DNA of 37,434 nt, from the NCBI GenBank assembly GCA_027307065.1, contig DAHUXT010000003.1, positions 1-37,434 of the forward strand, in the 5' to 3' direction. This DNA is from Ktedonobacteria bacterium. Lineage in GTDB: Bacteria > Chloroflexota > Ktedonobacteria > Ktedonobacterales > JADMIN01. A program made the position numbers and the translations under genes. Positions within the stretch are counted from its first letter, which is position 1; each line of letters starts with the position of its first letter. Below are positions 8,273 through 15,220 of the stretch, in pieces. The notes beneath the pieces are model-generated. The model did not search any database. It was not told where the DNA came from and saw nothing but the letters and a program-made list of their open reading frames with translations.

Positions 8273-8460
8273 TCAAATCGTTTACGCCCTGTACGCCTTC
8301 GAAGGCGGCTGCGGGCCGTCAATGCCCGACGCTAGGCGTATGTTGGATTCGGGTTTCGTCGGCGCTTACCGCCTGCCAGGTGATGCCATCGTCAGGACAG
8401 CACATCGCATCCAGCAGGCCTACATACACAGCGCCGAGCACTGGCAGCAGAGAAGACACG

Positions 8461-8488
8461 AAAAAACCGGGAGCCTCCTGGCGTCCCG
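8461..8488 (-). terminator. Intrinsic terminator in the cysS leader
   Basis: On the minus strand CGGGA-C-GCC-AGGA-GGC-TCCCG forms an 8-bp GC-rich stem with a bulged C and a four-base loop, followed by G and six T (complement 8461-8466). It sits about 220 nt upstream of the cysS start. It could end a short transcript started at the 8619 promoter, or act as an attenuator for cysS. Confidence 0.7.
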
Positions 8489-8612
8489 TTGCCGCAACGA
8501 TGAGGATGTTCGACGCGCATAGGATTCAGGCGTCATGCAGTCAATCGCTCCAGATACATTCGCGACGACCCGCGGCTATGAGTACGCGGCTTCCGTCTCC
8601 AGAATAATGTCA
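8461..8612 (-). ncRNA. Candidate ~150-nt small RNA or attenuated cysS leader
   Basis: The stretch between an extended -10 promoter (TGC-TATACT, complement 8619-8627) and a clear intrinsic terminator (complement 8461-8488) would give a ~150-nt transcript with no convincing reading frame. Its 5' part can form a hairpin with GACG/CGTC and CCGCG/CGCGG arms, roughly complement 8565-8596. It matches no family I recognise: no T-box element, SRP core or tmRNA features. Whether it is a discrete RNA or the cysS leader is undecided. Confidence 0.3.
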
Positions 8613-8618
8613 CCCTGA

Positions 8619-8627
8619 AGTATAGCA
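8619..8627 (-). promoter_or_regulatory. Extended -10 promoter toward cysS
   Basis: Minus strand TGC-TATACT: TATACT matches five of six -10 positions and is preceded by the extended TGn element. The -35 position reads AGGAAA (three of six), as often seen with extended -10 promoters. The predicted start is near 8612. Confidence 0.45.
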
Positions 8628-8747
8628 CAGCAGCCGGAGCGTTTCCTACGTTGCCCACGTCGCGGAGCTTTGTGATAATGGGAGTAGCAGGCGCTACAAT
8701 ATGCGTCGTAGCAGATGAACCAGGCATATTAGGGAAGGCGACGCACG

Positions 8748-9419
8748 ATGGCGCGACTATTGACGATTGAGATACCTGTGTCGCATGGCGCGCTGGAGGG
8801 ACTGTTGCGCCTGCCCGATGACGAGACGAGTCAGCCGCCAATGGTAGCCGTCGTCTGCCACCCGCATCCCGCCCATGGCGGCACCATGCACAACAAGGTC
8901 GTCTTTCGCGTGGCGCAGGCATTGGGCGACCTCGGTTTCCCCGCGCTTCGCTTCAACTTTCGCGGTGTTGGCCGCAGTAGCGGTTTCTATGACCAGGGCA
9001 ATGGTGAGCGCGACGACGTGCGGGCGGCGGTAGACGAGATTGCGCGGCGTTTTCCTGGTATCTCTATTTGTATGGCGGGCTTTTCGTTTGGCTCGTGGAT
9101 TGGGCTTCCGGTAGGTTGCGCGGATAACCGCGTGCGGCAACTTATTGGCGCAGGTATCCCGACATCGCTGCTCACGACCGATGCTCTCGCGGAATGCGGC
9201 AAACCGAAGTTGATCGTGCAGGGAGAGCACGACCAGTATGGCCCCCAGAGTAGCCTGCGCCCCTGGTACGACGCGCTTCCGGCACCCAAATCGATGGCCG
9301 TAATTCCGCAGGCGGATCATTTCTTCGCGGGCCATGAAACCGAACTGCGCGACGCGATCACCGCCTACTTTGCGTCAGGTGCGTCAGCCGCAGGGAACTT
9401 CATGGCGTCTGCGACGTAA
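8748..9419 (+). CDS. Alpha/beta hydrolase of the COG2945 type
   Basis: 223-aa soluble alpha/beta-hydrolase fold protein. Visible elements: HPHPAHGGTMHNK (38-50), RFNFRGVGRSSG (68-79), nucleophile elbow GFSFG (Ser113 in 111-115), acid-containing GEHDQYGP (Asp162) and ADHFFAGH with the catalytic histidine (His191). The HPHP/RGVGRS pattern is typical of a conserved family of small bacterial hydrolases whose substrate is unknown; an esterase or peptidase role is possible. The ATG is preceded by an AGGGAAGG segment, a modest ribosome-binding site. It diverges from cysS and has no obvious operon partner; the next gene begins about 290 bp downstream. Confidence 0.85.
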   Translation: MARLLTIEIPVSHGALEGLLRLPDDETSQPPMVAVVCHPHPAHGGTMHNKVVFRVAQALGDLGFPALRFNFRGVGRSSGFYDQGNGERDDVRAAVDEIARRFPGISICMAGFSFGSWIGLPVGCADNRVRQLIGAGIPTSLLTTDALAECGKPKLIVQGEHDQYGPQSSLRPWYDALPAPKSMAVIPQADHFFAGHETELRDAITAYFASGASAAGNFMASAT

Positions 9420-9428
9420 TATCTGGTG

Positions 9429-9446
9429 GGCGGCCCAAAAGCCGCC
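9429..9446. terminator. Hairpin after the hydrolase gene, without U-tract
   Basis: GGCGGC-ccaaaa-GCCGCC forms a perfect 6-bp GC stem 10 bp beyond the hydrolase stop codon. No T-run follows, so termination is uncertain. Confidence 0.3.
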
Positions 9447-9712
9447 AGCATCTTGGCGTCGACATACGTGCGGTGTTACAGTGTGTTGCGTGCGCTGAGG
9501 TCACGACACGATTGCGACAATTGCGCGCCCCAGATGGCGTATAGTGTCGTTGGAAGCTGGCAGCTTGAGCGCGTCCCGGCGAAGAACACGAGAGGTATGC
9601 CAGAGCGTCTTCATTTTTGAGGCTTTGATCCTGATGCCAGGAAGGTATCGTACACATTTGGGCAGGTGTCAGGGATTCTGCGATGAATGCGACAGGAGGA
9701 GGCACGAGGTCC

Positions 9713-11632
9713 ATGAGTACCGGACAGCAATCGGCGGCAACCGGACATTGCCCCGGATGTGGCCAGAGCATTGATGCGCACGCTGTCTACTGCCCGAATT
9801 GTGGGCGACCGTATTACGCATCACCCGATTCGGCGAGCATGCTCGCAGCTGAGCCAACACAGAGCGGCGCATACGCCACCGCGCCGGTTCAGAGCGCCTC
9901 TACTGGTGCGCCACCTCCATTGCCGGAATGGGTCAATCAGCCCACCGCGACCGGAGGAATTGCCGGGCTGGGCGCGGGTGCGGCGCTCGCGCCAGAGCAA
10001 CCAATCCGTTCGCACAAACGCCGCAACGTCTTGACCGCGATATCCGCGCTGGTCGTTGTCGGCCTTCTCGCTGGCGGGGCCTATTGGGCATACGCCGCGT
10101 TCGCCGCGCGCAATTCCAACCAACTGGCGCATTACTTCCCGTCGAACACCGTCGTCTTCGCCTCGGTGGATCTCGTTGCGGCTGCGAACAATAACTTTCA
10201 CATGAATCCCGCCGATTTGGCAGGTCCACAGGCGACGCAACTGCAGCGGGCCACAGGTCTCGACTGGCAGAAAGATGTCGTCTCCTGGGCGGGACCTGAT
10301 CTCGCGCTTGGTGTCTTCCCTTTGAGCAAGACCACGCAAGCAGGGGCAACCACGGGACCAATTCCCCAGGTAGGGGTCGTTGTACTCGTGCAGTCGCATG
10401 ATGACGGCGCCGCACGGGCTATGCTCGCCAAGATCAACGCGCACGTGAAACAGCAGGGAACCACTCCGCAAGCCACGACCTATCGAGGCTTTACGCTCTA
10501 CGCGCCAAGTTCAGACGCGTCGCAAGGCGCATCACAGGGCATGTACGGATCAGGCGGCGGCTGGGTCATTATCGCCAGCAACGCCGAGGCGGCTCATGCC
10601 GTGATTGATCGTGTCAATGGCGGCAGCGACTCCCTGAGCGACCAGCAGCCGTTCAAAGACGCGACAGACAACCTGCCGAGCAACCACTTCGGCACCTACT
10701 ATGTGAATGTGCGCGAGATGATGAACAGTATCGTGCCTGTGCGCGCGCCGAACGGGCTTGCCAGCATCAGCGTTCCGTTTGTCGAGAGCTATCCGGTAGC
10801 GGGCGGCTATATCGGCTGGACCAATACCGGCGAGCGCAGCCAGATCACGTTCAACGCGGCCCGCAACCCGAACATCCCAGATGTTTCGGGTGATACCACC
10901 GGATTCGCCGCGCTGGCGCCATCCGACGCGATGGCCTACGCCGGGGCAGGCAACGTGGGCAAATTCATGCAGGCGGTCAGCGAGCAGTTCGGCACGGCCG
11001 CGGCGGGCGTCGATCCATTGCAGTCCAGCCTGGGCATTTCTAGCAGTGATCCGATGGCCCAACAACCGGTAGGCGTGGCGGCGATCAAGGGCAGCAACGC
11101 AGTTCCGCAGCCGGTCTTCTACGTTCATGTGAGCGATAGCTCCGCGGCATCGCAGCTGTTGGCGAAGATCGCAACCGTGCGGCACTGGACGACGAAGCCG
11201 ACCACCATTGGCGGGCAGTCGGCGACGGCGCTCTACGAAACCGCCAGTTTCGGCGTTCCTCCGACGGGAGGAGACGGCACGCCAGGAGCAGTGAATGAGA
11301 CTGCGCACCTTGTGGCGGTGGCGCTCACGCTGCGCAACACGCTGGTGCTCGCTCCAGACACCGCGACGGCGGCCACCATCGTTCAGGTGGCGCAGGGCAG
11401 CACACCGAGTCTCGCGAGCAATGCCACCTTCCAGAAGCTGATCAAGGCAGCTCCATCGGGCGCGGCGATTACCGCCTACATCGGCGCATCGGCGTTTCAG
11501 TCGCTCGCGAGCGCACCGATGGGAAGCGCTGCACAGTCCGGCCTCGTCTCGCACATCGACGCACTGGCGTTGTCGCTAGTCTGGAACAACTCGTTGCTTC
11601 AAGGCACATTCGACGCAGGCTTACACGCTTAA
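9713..11632 (+). CDS. Membrane-anchored zinc-ribbon DUF3352-like protein
   Basis: 639 aa. The N-terminus carries a zinc ribbon, CPGCG (Cys13, Cys16) and CPNCG (Cys27, Cys30), then a Gly/Ala/Pro-rich linker (~40-100), basic residues SHKRR and one transmembrane helix (~105-127). The remainder is a large extracytoplasmic region beginning LAHYFPSNTVVFASVDL, resembling DUF3352, a domain of unknown function in which repeated alpha/beta modules carry 'P.da..y..vd' openings. The start at 9713 is chosen because AGGAGGAGG (9694-9702) precedes it; an in-frame ATG at 9683 lacks a good site. The topology puts the zinc ribbon in the cytosol and the bulk outside. A terminator follows. The function is unknown. 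Confidence 0.75.
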   Translation: MSTGQQSAATGHCPGCGQSIDAHAVYCPNCGRPYYASPDSASMLAAEPTQSGAYATAPVQSASTGAPPPLPEWVNQPTATGGIAGLGAGAALAPEQPIRSHKRRNVLTAISALVVVGLLAGGAYWAYAAFAARNSNQLAHYFPSNTVVFASVDLVAAANNNFHMNPADLAGPQATQLQRATGLDWQKDVVSWAGPDLALGVFPLSKTTQAGATTGPIPQVGVVVLVQSHDDGAARAMLAKINAHVKQQGTTPQATTYRGFTLYAPSSDASQGASQGMYGSGGGWVIIASNAEAAHAVIDRVNGGSDSLSDQQPFKDATDNLPSNHFGTYYVNVREMMNSIVPVRAPNGLASISVPFVESYPVAGGYIGWTNTGERSQITFNAARNPNIPDVSGDTTGFAALAPSDAMAYAGAGNVGKFMQAVSEQFGTAAAGVDPLQSSLGISSSDPMAQQPVGVAAIKGSNAVPQPVFYVHVSDSSAASQLLAKIATVRHWTTKPTTIGGQSATALYETASFGVPPTGGDGTPGAVNETAHLVAVALTLRNTLVLAPDTATAATIVQVAQGSTPSLASNATFQKLIKAAPSGAAITAYIGASAFQSLASAPMGSAAQSGLVSHIDALALSLVWNNSLLQGTFDAGLHA

Positions 11633-11674
11633 CGGGAAGGTCGTTCGCTCCCAATAACACGCACGACCTATCAG

Positions 11675-11710
11675 CCAGGGTCAGGGGAAATTCCTCGACC
11701 CTGGTTTTCT
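11675..11710 (+). terminator. Intrinsic terminator after the DUF3352 gene
   Basis: CCAGGGTC (11675-11682) pairs with GACCCTGG (11697-11704) around a 14-nt loop that can itself pair AGG/CCT; TTTT follows at 11705-11708. Confidence 0.85.
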
Positions 11711-11737
11711 TATGCCACGCACACACCTATCTGCCGC

Positions 11738-11766
11738 TTGACGGCTCAATCCACATGCAATATATT
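11738..11766 (+). promoter_or_regulatory. Promoter of the GntR gene (leaderless start)
   Basis: TTGACG (11738-11743), a 17-bp spacer and TATATT (11761-11766). The expected transcription start, about seven bases after the -10, falls on the ATG at 11773. That, and the lack of any Shine-Dalgarno sequence, suggests a leaderless mRNA. Confidence 0.65.
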
Positions 11767-11774
11767 ACATATAT
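11760..11774. promoter_or_regulatory. AT-rich inverted repeat over -10 and start codon
   Basis: ATATAT-tac-ATATAT (11760-11765 and 11769-11774) is a perfect dyad that covers the -10 box and runs into the start codon. In a GC-rich genome this stands out and is well placed to be an autorepression operator for the GntR protein, though AT-rich promoter sequence alone could also produce it. Confidence 0.4.
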
Positions 11775-12444
11775 GACAGTAGAAACGTTGACACCTATCG
11801 CACGCGCCTCGCTGCGAAGCCGGGTCTACGAGCGGCTCTTACAGGCCATCATTGCCGGAGAGATCGAACCAGGTGCGCGTTTGCGCGACCAGGACCTCGC
11901 CACACAGTTGGGCGTGAGCCGGACGCCCGTGCGCGAGGCGCTGCAGCGACTAGAAGATGAGGGGCTGGTCGAGACGCGACGAGGCTCGCTGACACGTGTC
12001 ATGCCGCTCGACACACGAGCCGCGCGCGATACATTCCCGGTCGTCGCGGCGTTACACGCGCTTGCCACCCGCATGAGCACACCGCTGATGTCGGCCAACG
12101 ACGTGGACGCGCTGCGTGCGGCGAACCGCAACCTGGAATCTGCGCTTGCCGGCCATGATGTTATGCGGGCCATCGCGGCTGATGACAACTTTCACCAACG
12201 GTTTGTAGAGCGTTCAGGGAATACGGAGGTGGGGCCAACGCTTGACCGCCTGACGTCGAAAATCCGACGACTTGAGGTGGCCCAGTTTGGCTCGCTTGCA
12301 GGTCTGCGGTCGGTCGAGCAGCACGAAGCTATCATCGCGGCGGTTGGTCGTCACGACGCGGCGCTTGCCGCAGAGCGTGTCGAAGAGAACTGGCTGAGCC
12401 TCGGCGCGCTCATCCTGGCGACGTTCCATCAACCCAACGGGTAA
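11773..12444 (+). CDS. GntR-family (FadR/FCD-type) transcriptional regulator
   Basis: 223-aa repressor-type protein. The winged helix-turn-helix spans about residues 12-70 (IAGEIEPGARLRDQDLATQL, then GVSRTPVREALQRLEDEGLV), the standard GntR signature. The C-terminal region is a helical FCD-like effector domain with DDNFHQRF and EQHEAIIAAVGRHD. The last metal-binding histidine usually seen in FCD domains appears replaced (VEENWLSL where xxHL is usual), so metal binding is doubtful. The start at 11773 coincides with the predicted transcription start; an in-frame ATG at 11755 lies upstream of the -10 box. It lies 82 bp before the SHMT-like gene, its most likely target; the effector may be that enzyme's amino-acid substrate or product. 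Confidence 0.85.
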   Translation: MTVETLTPIARASLRSRVYERLLQAIIAGEIEPGARLRDQDLATQLGVSRTPVREALQRLEDEGLVETRRGSLTRVMPLDTRAARDTFPVVAALHALATRMSTPLMSANDVDALRAANRNLESALAGHDVMRAIAADDNFHQRFVERSGNTEVGPTLDRLTSKIRRLEVAQFGSLAGLRSVEQHEAIIAAVGRHDAALAAERVEENWLSLGALILATFHQPNG

Positions 12445-12526
12445 ACCCGTCCGCCACACACCACCGGATAACGCCACATCTTACTGAGAGTCGGTCGCTT
12501 GCACTCACTGCGCTGGAGGTAGCATC

Positions 12527-13912
12527 ATGCAAACCATTTCGCCTACCACACCCGACGTCCCTCAAGTCTCTGAGAGCGTCGAGGTGCATGACCCCGCGGT
12601 GCTGGCCCATGCGCGGGCACTGCTCGACGCCTGCGCAACTCCTGCCGACATGCAGGAGACGATTCTGCAGGCGGTGGCGCGCAACGAAGCGTGGCGTGGG
12701 CGGCAATGCATCAATCTGCTGGCTCCCGAGGCGCCAACCACCCCGACGGTACGCGGCCTGCTCTCGTCGGAGGTCGGCACGCGCGCTGCTGAGGGGCACG
12801 TGGGCAGCGTAAACCGCTGGTTCGCAGGAACCAAGTACATTGATGAAATCGAGTCGCTCTGCATTGAGCTGCTCAAGCAAGTCTTCAAGACGCGCTACGC
12901 AGACCATCGGCTGGTGGCAAGCATGATCGGCAACATGGTGGTCTATGCCAGCATGGCACAACCCGGCGACACCATCATGACGATTGCGCAGCCGTTCGGC
13001 GGCCACTCCAGTAACCGTCAGAATGGCCCTGCTGGTGTGCGCGGACTCAACATTGTAGATATCCCGTTCGATCCCGACGAACTGACGGTCGATCTCGATC
13101 GGTTCCGCACGCTCGCCACACAGGTGCGCCCCAAGATCGTCACGCTCGGCCTCTCGATGACGCTCTTTCCCTACCCGGTGCGCGAGATGAGCGAGATTGT
13201 CGGCGAATGGGGCGGCGACATCTTCTTCGACGGCGCCCATCAGCTTGGCCTCATCGCCGGGGGGCAGTTTCAGGATCCGCTGGCGGAAGGCGCGGCAGTG
13301 CTGACCGGATCGGCTGGCAAGACCTTCAGCGGACCACAGAGCGGGGTCATCGTCTGGAATGAGGAGCGCCTGACCAGGCCGCTGACCACAGCGATTTTCC
13401 CGGTGATGGCCGCCACGCATCAGGTGAATCGTGTCGCCGCGCTCGCTGCCTCCGCTGTTGACATGCTGGCGTTCGGGCAGGCATACATGGCGCAAATCGT
13501 TCGCAATGCCCAGGCCCTCGCCGATGCTTTGCAGCGTAGAGGGATTCCAATGCTGGGGAGCCACAAAGGATACACCCGGACGCATCAAGCGATTGCCGAT
13601 GTCCGCCAGTTTGGCGGCGGGCTAGAAGTCGCGCACCGCCTGGCGCAGGCCAACATCATCACCAACAAGAACCTCATCCCAAGCGACCAGCCATCTGACT
13701 GGGATCGTCCGGGCGGGTTGCGCATGGGCACCATCGAGGTCACACGGCTGGGCATGCGCGAGCGCGAGATGGAGCACATTGCCGACTTTATCGCTCAGGT
13801 GCTTGTCGATCGCGTCGAGCCAGCAGCAATCGTGAGCGATGTCACCGGGTTCCGCGAGCCGTTTCAGACGCTCTATTACTGTGTCGAGCAAGGCTTGCCA
13901 CCGCATTCGTAG
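12527..13912 (+). CDS. SHMT-like fold-type I PLP enzyme with altered active site
   Basis: 461 aa, aligning by eye along its length with serine hydroxymethyltransferase. Conserved: AAEGHVGSVNRWFAG (87-101; Glu89 = E. coli Glu57), DGAHQLGLIAGG (235-246; Asp235 binds the PLP ring nitrogen, His238), Schiff-base Lys265 in GSAGKTFSGP, and GGLRMGT (Arg399, substrate carboxylate). Changed relative to E. coli SHMT: Tyr55 to Ala87, Tyr65 to Phe99, the PLP-stacking His126 to Phe157, and His228 before the lysine to Gly264. Residues 1-40 are extra. GGAGG lies seven bases before the ATG. It is therefore more likely an SHMT-related aldolase, transaldolase or alpha-methylserine-type enzyme than the housekeeping GlyA. 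The upstream GntR gene suggests inducible amino-acid metabolism. Confidence 0.8.
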   Translation: MQTISPTTPDVPQVSESVEVHDPAVLAHARALLDACATPADMQETILQAVARNEAWRGRQCINLLAPEAPTTPTVRGLLSSEVGTRAAEGHVGSVNRWFAGTKYIDEIESLCIELLKQVFKTRYADHRLVASMIGNMVVYASMAQPGDTIMTIAQPFGGHSSNRQNGPAGVRGLNIVDIPFDPDELTVDLDRFRTLATQVRPKIVTLGLSMTLFPYPVREMSEIVGEWGGDIFFDGAHQLGLIAGGQFQDPLAEGAAVLTGSAGKTFSGPQSGVIVWNEERLTRPLTTAIFPVMAATHQVNRVAALAASAVDMLAFGQAYMAQIVRNAQALADALQRRGIPMLGSHKGYTRTHQAIADVRQFGGGLEVAHRLAQANIITNKNLIPSDQPSDWDRPGGLRMGTIEVTRLGMREREMEHIADFIAQVLVDRVEPAAIVSDVTGFREPFQTLYYCVEQGLPPHS

Positions 13913-14086
13913 TTGAGACCCCACTGAGCCGCTTTGATCTGCCGTATCGCGCGTATTGGCCCGAAACTTGCCGCAAAGCTCATGTAGCCCTTGCGAGAGA
14001 TGACATGAGTCAGATAGCGTATCGTCGCGCCCATGCCCTCCATTCGACGATTGTCTTGAAGAACGGCTGAGACCGGGAAGGATAGA

Positions 14087-15220
14087 GTGGAACCAATGCG
14101 CATAGCACAGATAGCACCATTACAACTTGCGGTGCCGCCACGCACCTACGGCGGCACTGAGCGCTGCATCTCAAACATTACCGAGGCGCTGGTGGCGCTC
14201 GGCCACGACGTGACACTCTTTGCCACCGCTGATTCATCGACCGGCGCGCGGCTCGTCCCCATGCGTGACGAAGCAATTCGCTTCAATTCGAAGATCGACG
14301 CGACGGCGCTGCATCTGGCTATGCTCAGCCGAATTTATCAGCAGGCCGACCAGTTCGATGCCATTCACTCCCATCTGGACTACCTAACGCTCCCTTTTGC
14401 GGCGAAAGCCTCCACGCCAACGGTGCTTACATTGCACGGACGGCTGGATGCGCCTGAAACGGTGAAGGTATTTCGCGAATTCAAGGGATGCAACTATGTG
14501 GCAATTAGCGATAGCCAGCGCTCACAAATACCAGATCTGAACTGGACCGCCACCATTCATCACGCGATCGATCCCGTCGAGTTTCCCTACCGGGATACGC
14601 CTGGCTCATATCTGGCGTTCGTCGGGCGCATCACTCGCGACAAAGGGATCGATCGCGCCATACGTATTGCGCAGAAGACTGGTATTCCGCTGAAGATCGC
14701 CGCCAAAGTCGATCCAGCCGAACGCAAATTCTTTGAAGAGGTCATCAAGCCGACGTTTGATGATCCGCTGATCGAATTCTTGGGACCGTTGAACGAAAAG
14801 AAAAAGAACACGTTGATGAGCGAGGCGCTTGCCCTACTCATGCCGATTGACTGGCCAGAACCATTTGGGATGGTCTTCATCGAATCACTGGCATGTGGCA
14901 CTCCCGTGCTGACCCGGCCATGCGGCTCGGTCCCAGAATTGCTGGAAGATGGCGTAACGGGGTTCATCCGCGAGTCGGACGACGAACTTGCCGAGGCAGT
15001 GACGCGGGTGGCGCAGATTTCACGCGCCGGTTGCCGCGAATATGTCCAGCGCAGGTTTGGGATCCGCGATATGGCGTTGAAATACCTCGACGTCTATACC
15101 CAGATGCAGCAACGGGGGCGCCTCTTTGCGGTTCCGACCGTAAAGGGAACGCCGATCGAACCAGTCAGGAAACCAAGTCAAGCGCAAACCAACGAGAATC
15201 AGAGCACACTGATATCATGA
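14087..15220 (+). CDS. GT4-family glycosyltransferase
   Basis: 377-aa GT-B fold retaining glycosyltransferase. The N-terminal acceptor domain begins MRIAQIAPL and contains YGGTER (21-26); the linker is near residue 175. The C-terminal nucleotide-sugar domain has YLAFVGRITRDKGID (175-189) and the EX7E motif PEPFGMVFIE (Glu258, Glu266) followed by SLACGTPVL. The start is GTG at 14087 after GGAAGG (14075-14080); ATG at 14096 (MRIAQ...) is a close alternative. The stop codon overlaps the start of the debranching-like gene (ATGA at 15217-15220), so the two are translationally coupled and probably work on the same glycan or compatible solute. Donor and acceptor cannot be read from sequence. Confidence 0.9.
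   Translation: MEPMRIAQIAPLQLAVPPRTYGGTERCISNITEALVALGHDVTLFATADSSTGARLVPMRDEAIRFNSKIDATALHLAMLSRIYQQADQFDAIHSHLDYLTLPFAAKASTPTVLTLHGRLDAPETVKVFREFKGCNYVAISDSQRSQIPDLNWTATIHHAIDPVEFPYRDTPGSYLAFVGRITRDKGIDRAIRIAQKTGIPLKIAAKVDPAERKFFEEVIKPTFDDPLIEFLGPLNEKKKNTLMSEALALLMPIDWPEPFGMVFIESLACGTPVLTRPCGSVPELLEDGVTGFIRESDDELAEAVTRVAQISRAGCREYVQRRFGIRDMALKYLDVYTQMQQRGRLFAVPTVKGTPIEPVRKPSQAQTNENQSTLIS

Larger units (their letters stand above)
8241..8747. other. Divergent cysS/hydrolase intergenic region
   Basis: 507 bp without a convincing gene. From the cysS side it holds a CRP/FNR-like dyad (8257-8272), an intrinsic terminator read on the minus strand (8461-8488) and an extended -10 promoter on the minus strand (8619-8627). 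I looked for T-box features and did not find the TGGNACCGCG element on the minus strand. On the hydrolase side, gataat and tacaat boxes occur, but no -35 at proper spacing was found. Confidence 0.6.

Noticed and set aside
8241-8747. T-box riboswitch upstream of cysS
   Set aside because: A terminator is present, but the conserved TGGNACCGCG element and a recognisable specifier stem were not found on the minus strand.
12410-13588. 392-aa minus-strand frame opposite the SHMT-like gene
   Set aside because: His/Arg-rich composition without a motif, start signal or conserved pattern; a shadow of the PLP enzyme.
13876-14145. 89-aa minus-strand frame between the SHMT-like and GT genes
   Set aside because: Part of it (MGATIRYLTHVISRKG...) reads like protein, but it overlaps both neighbours, has no promoter or clear homology and could be chance. 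Not supported enough to call.
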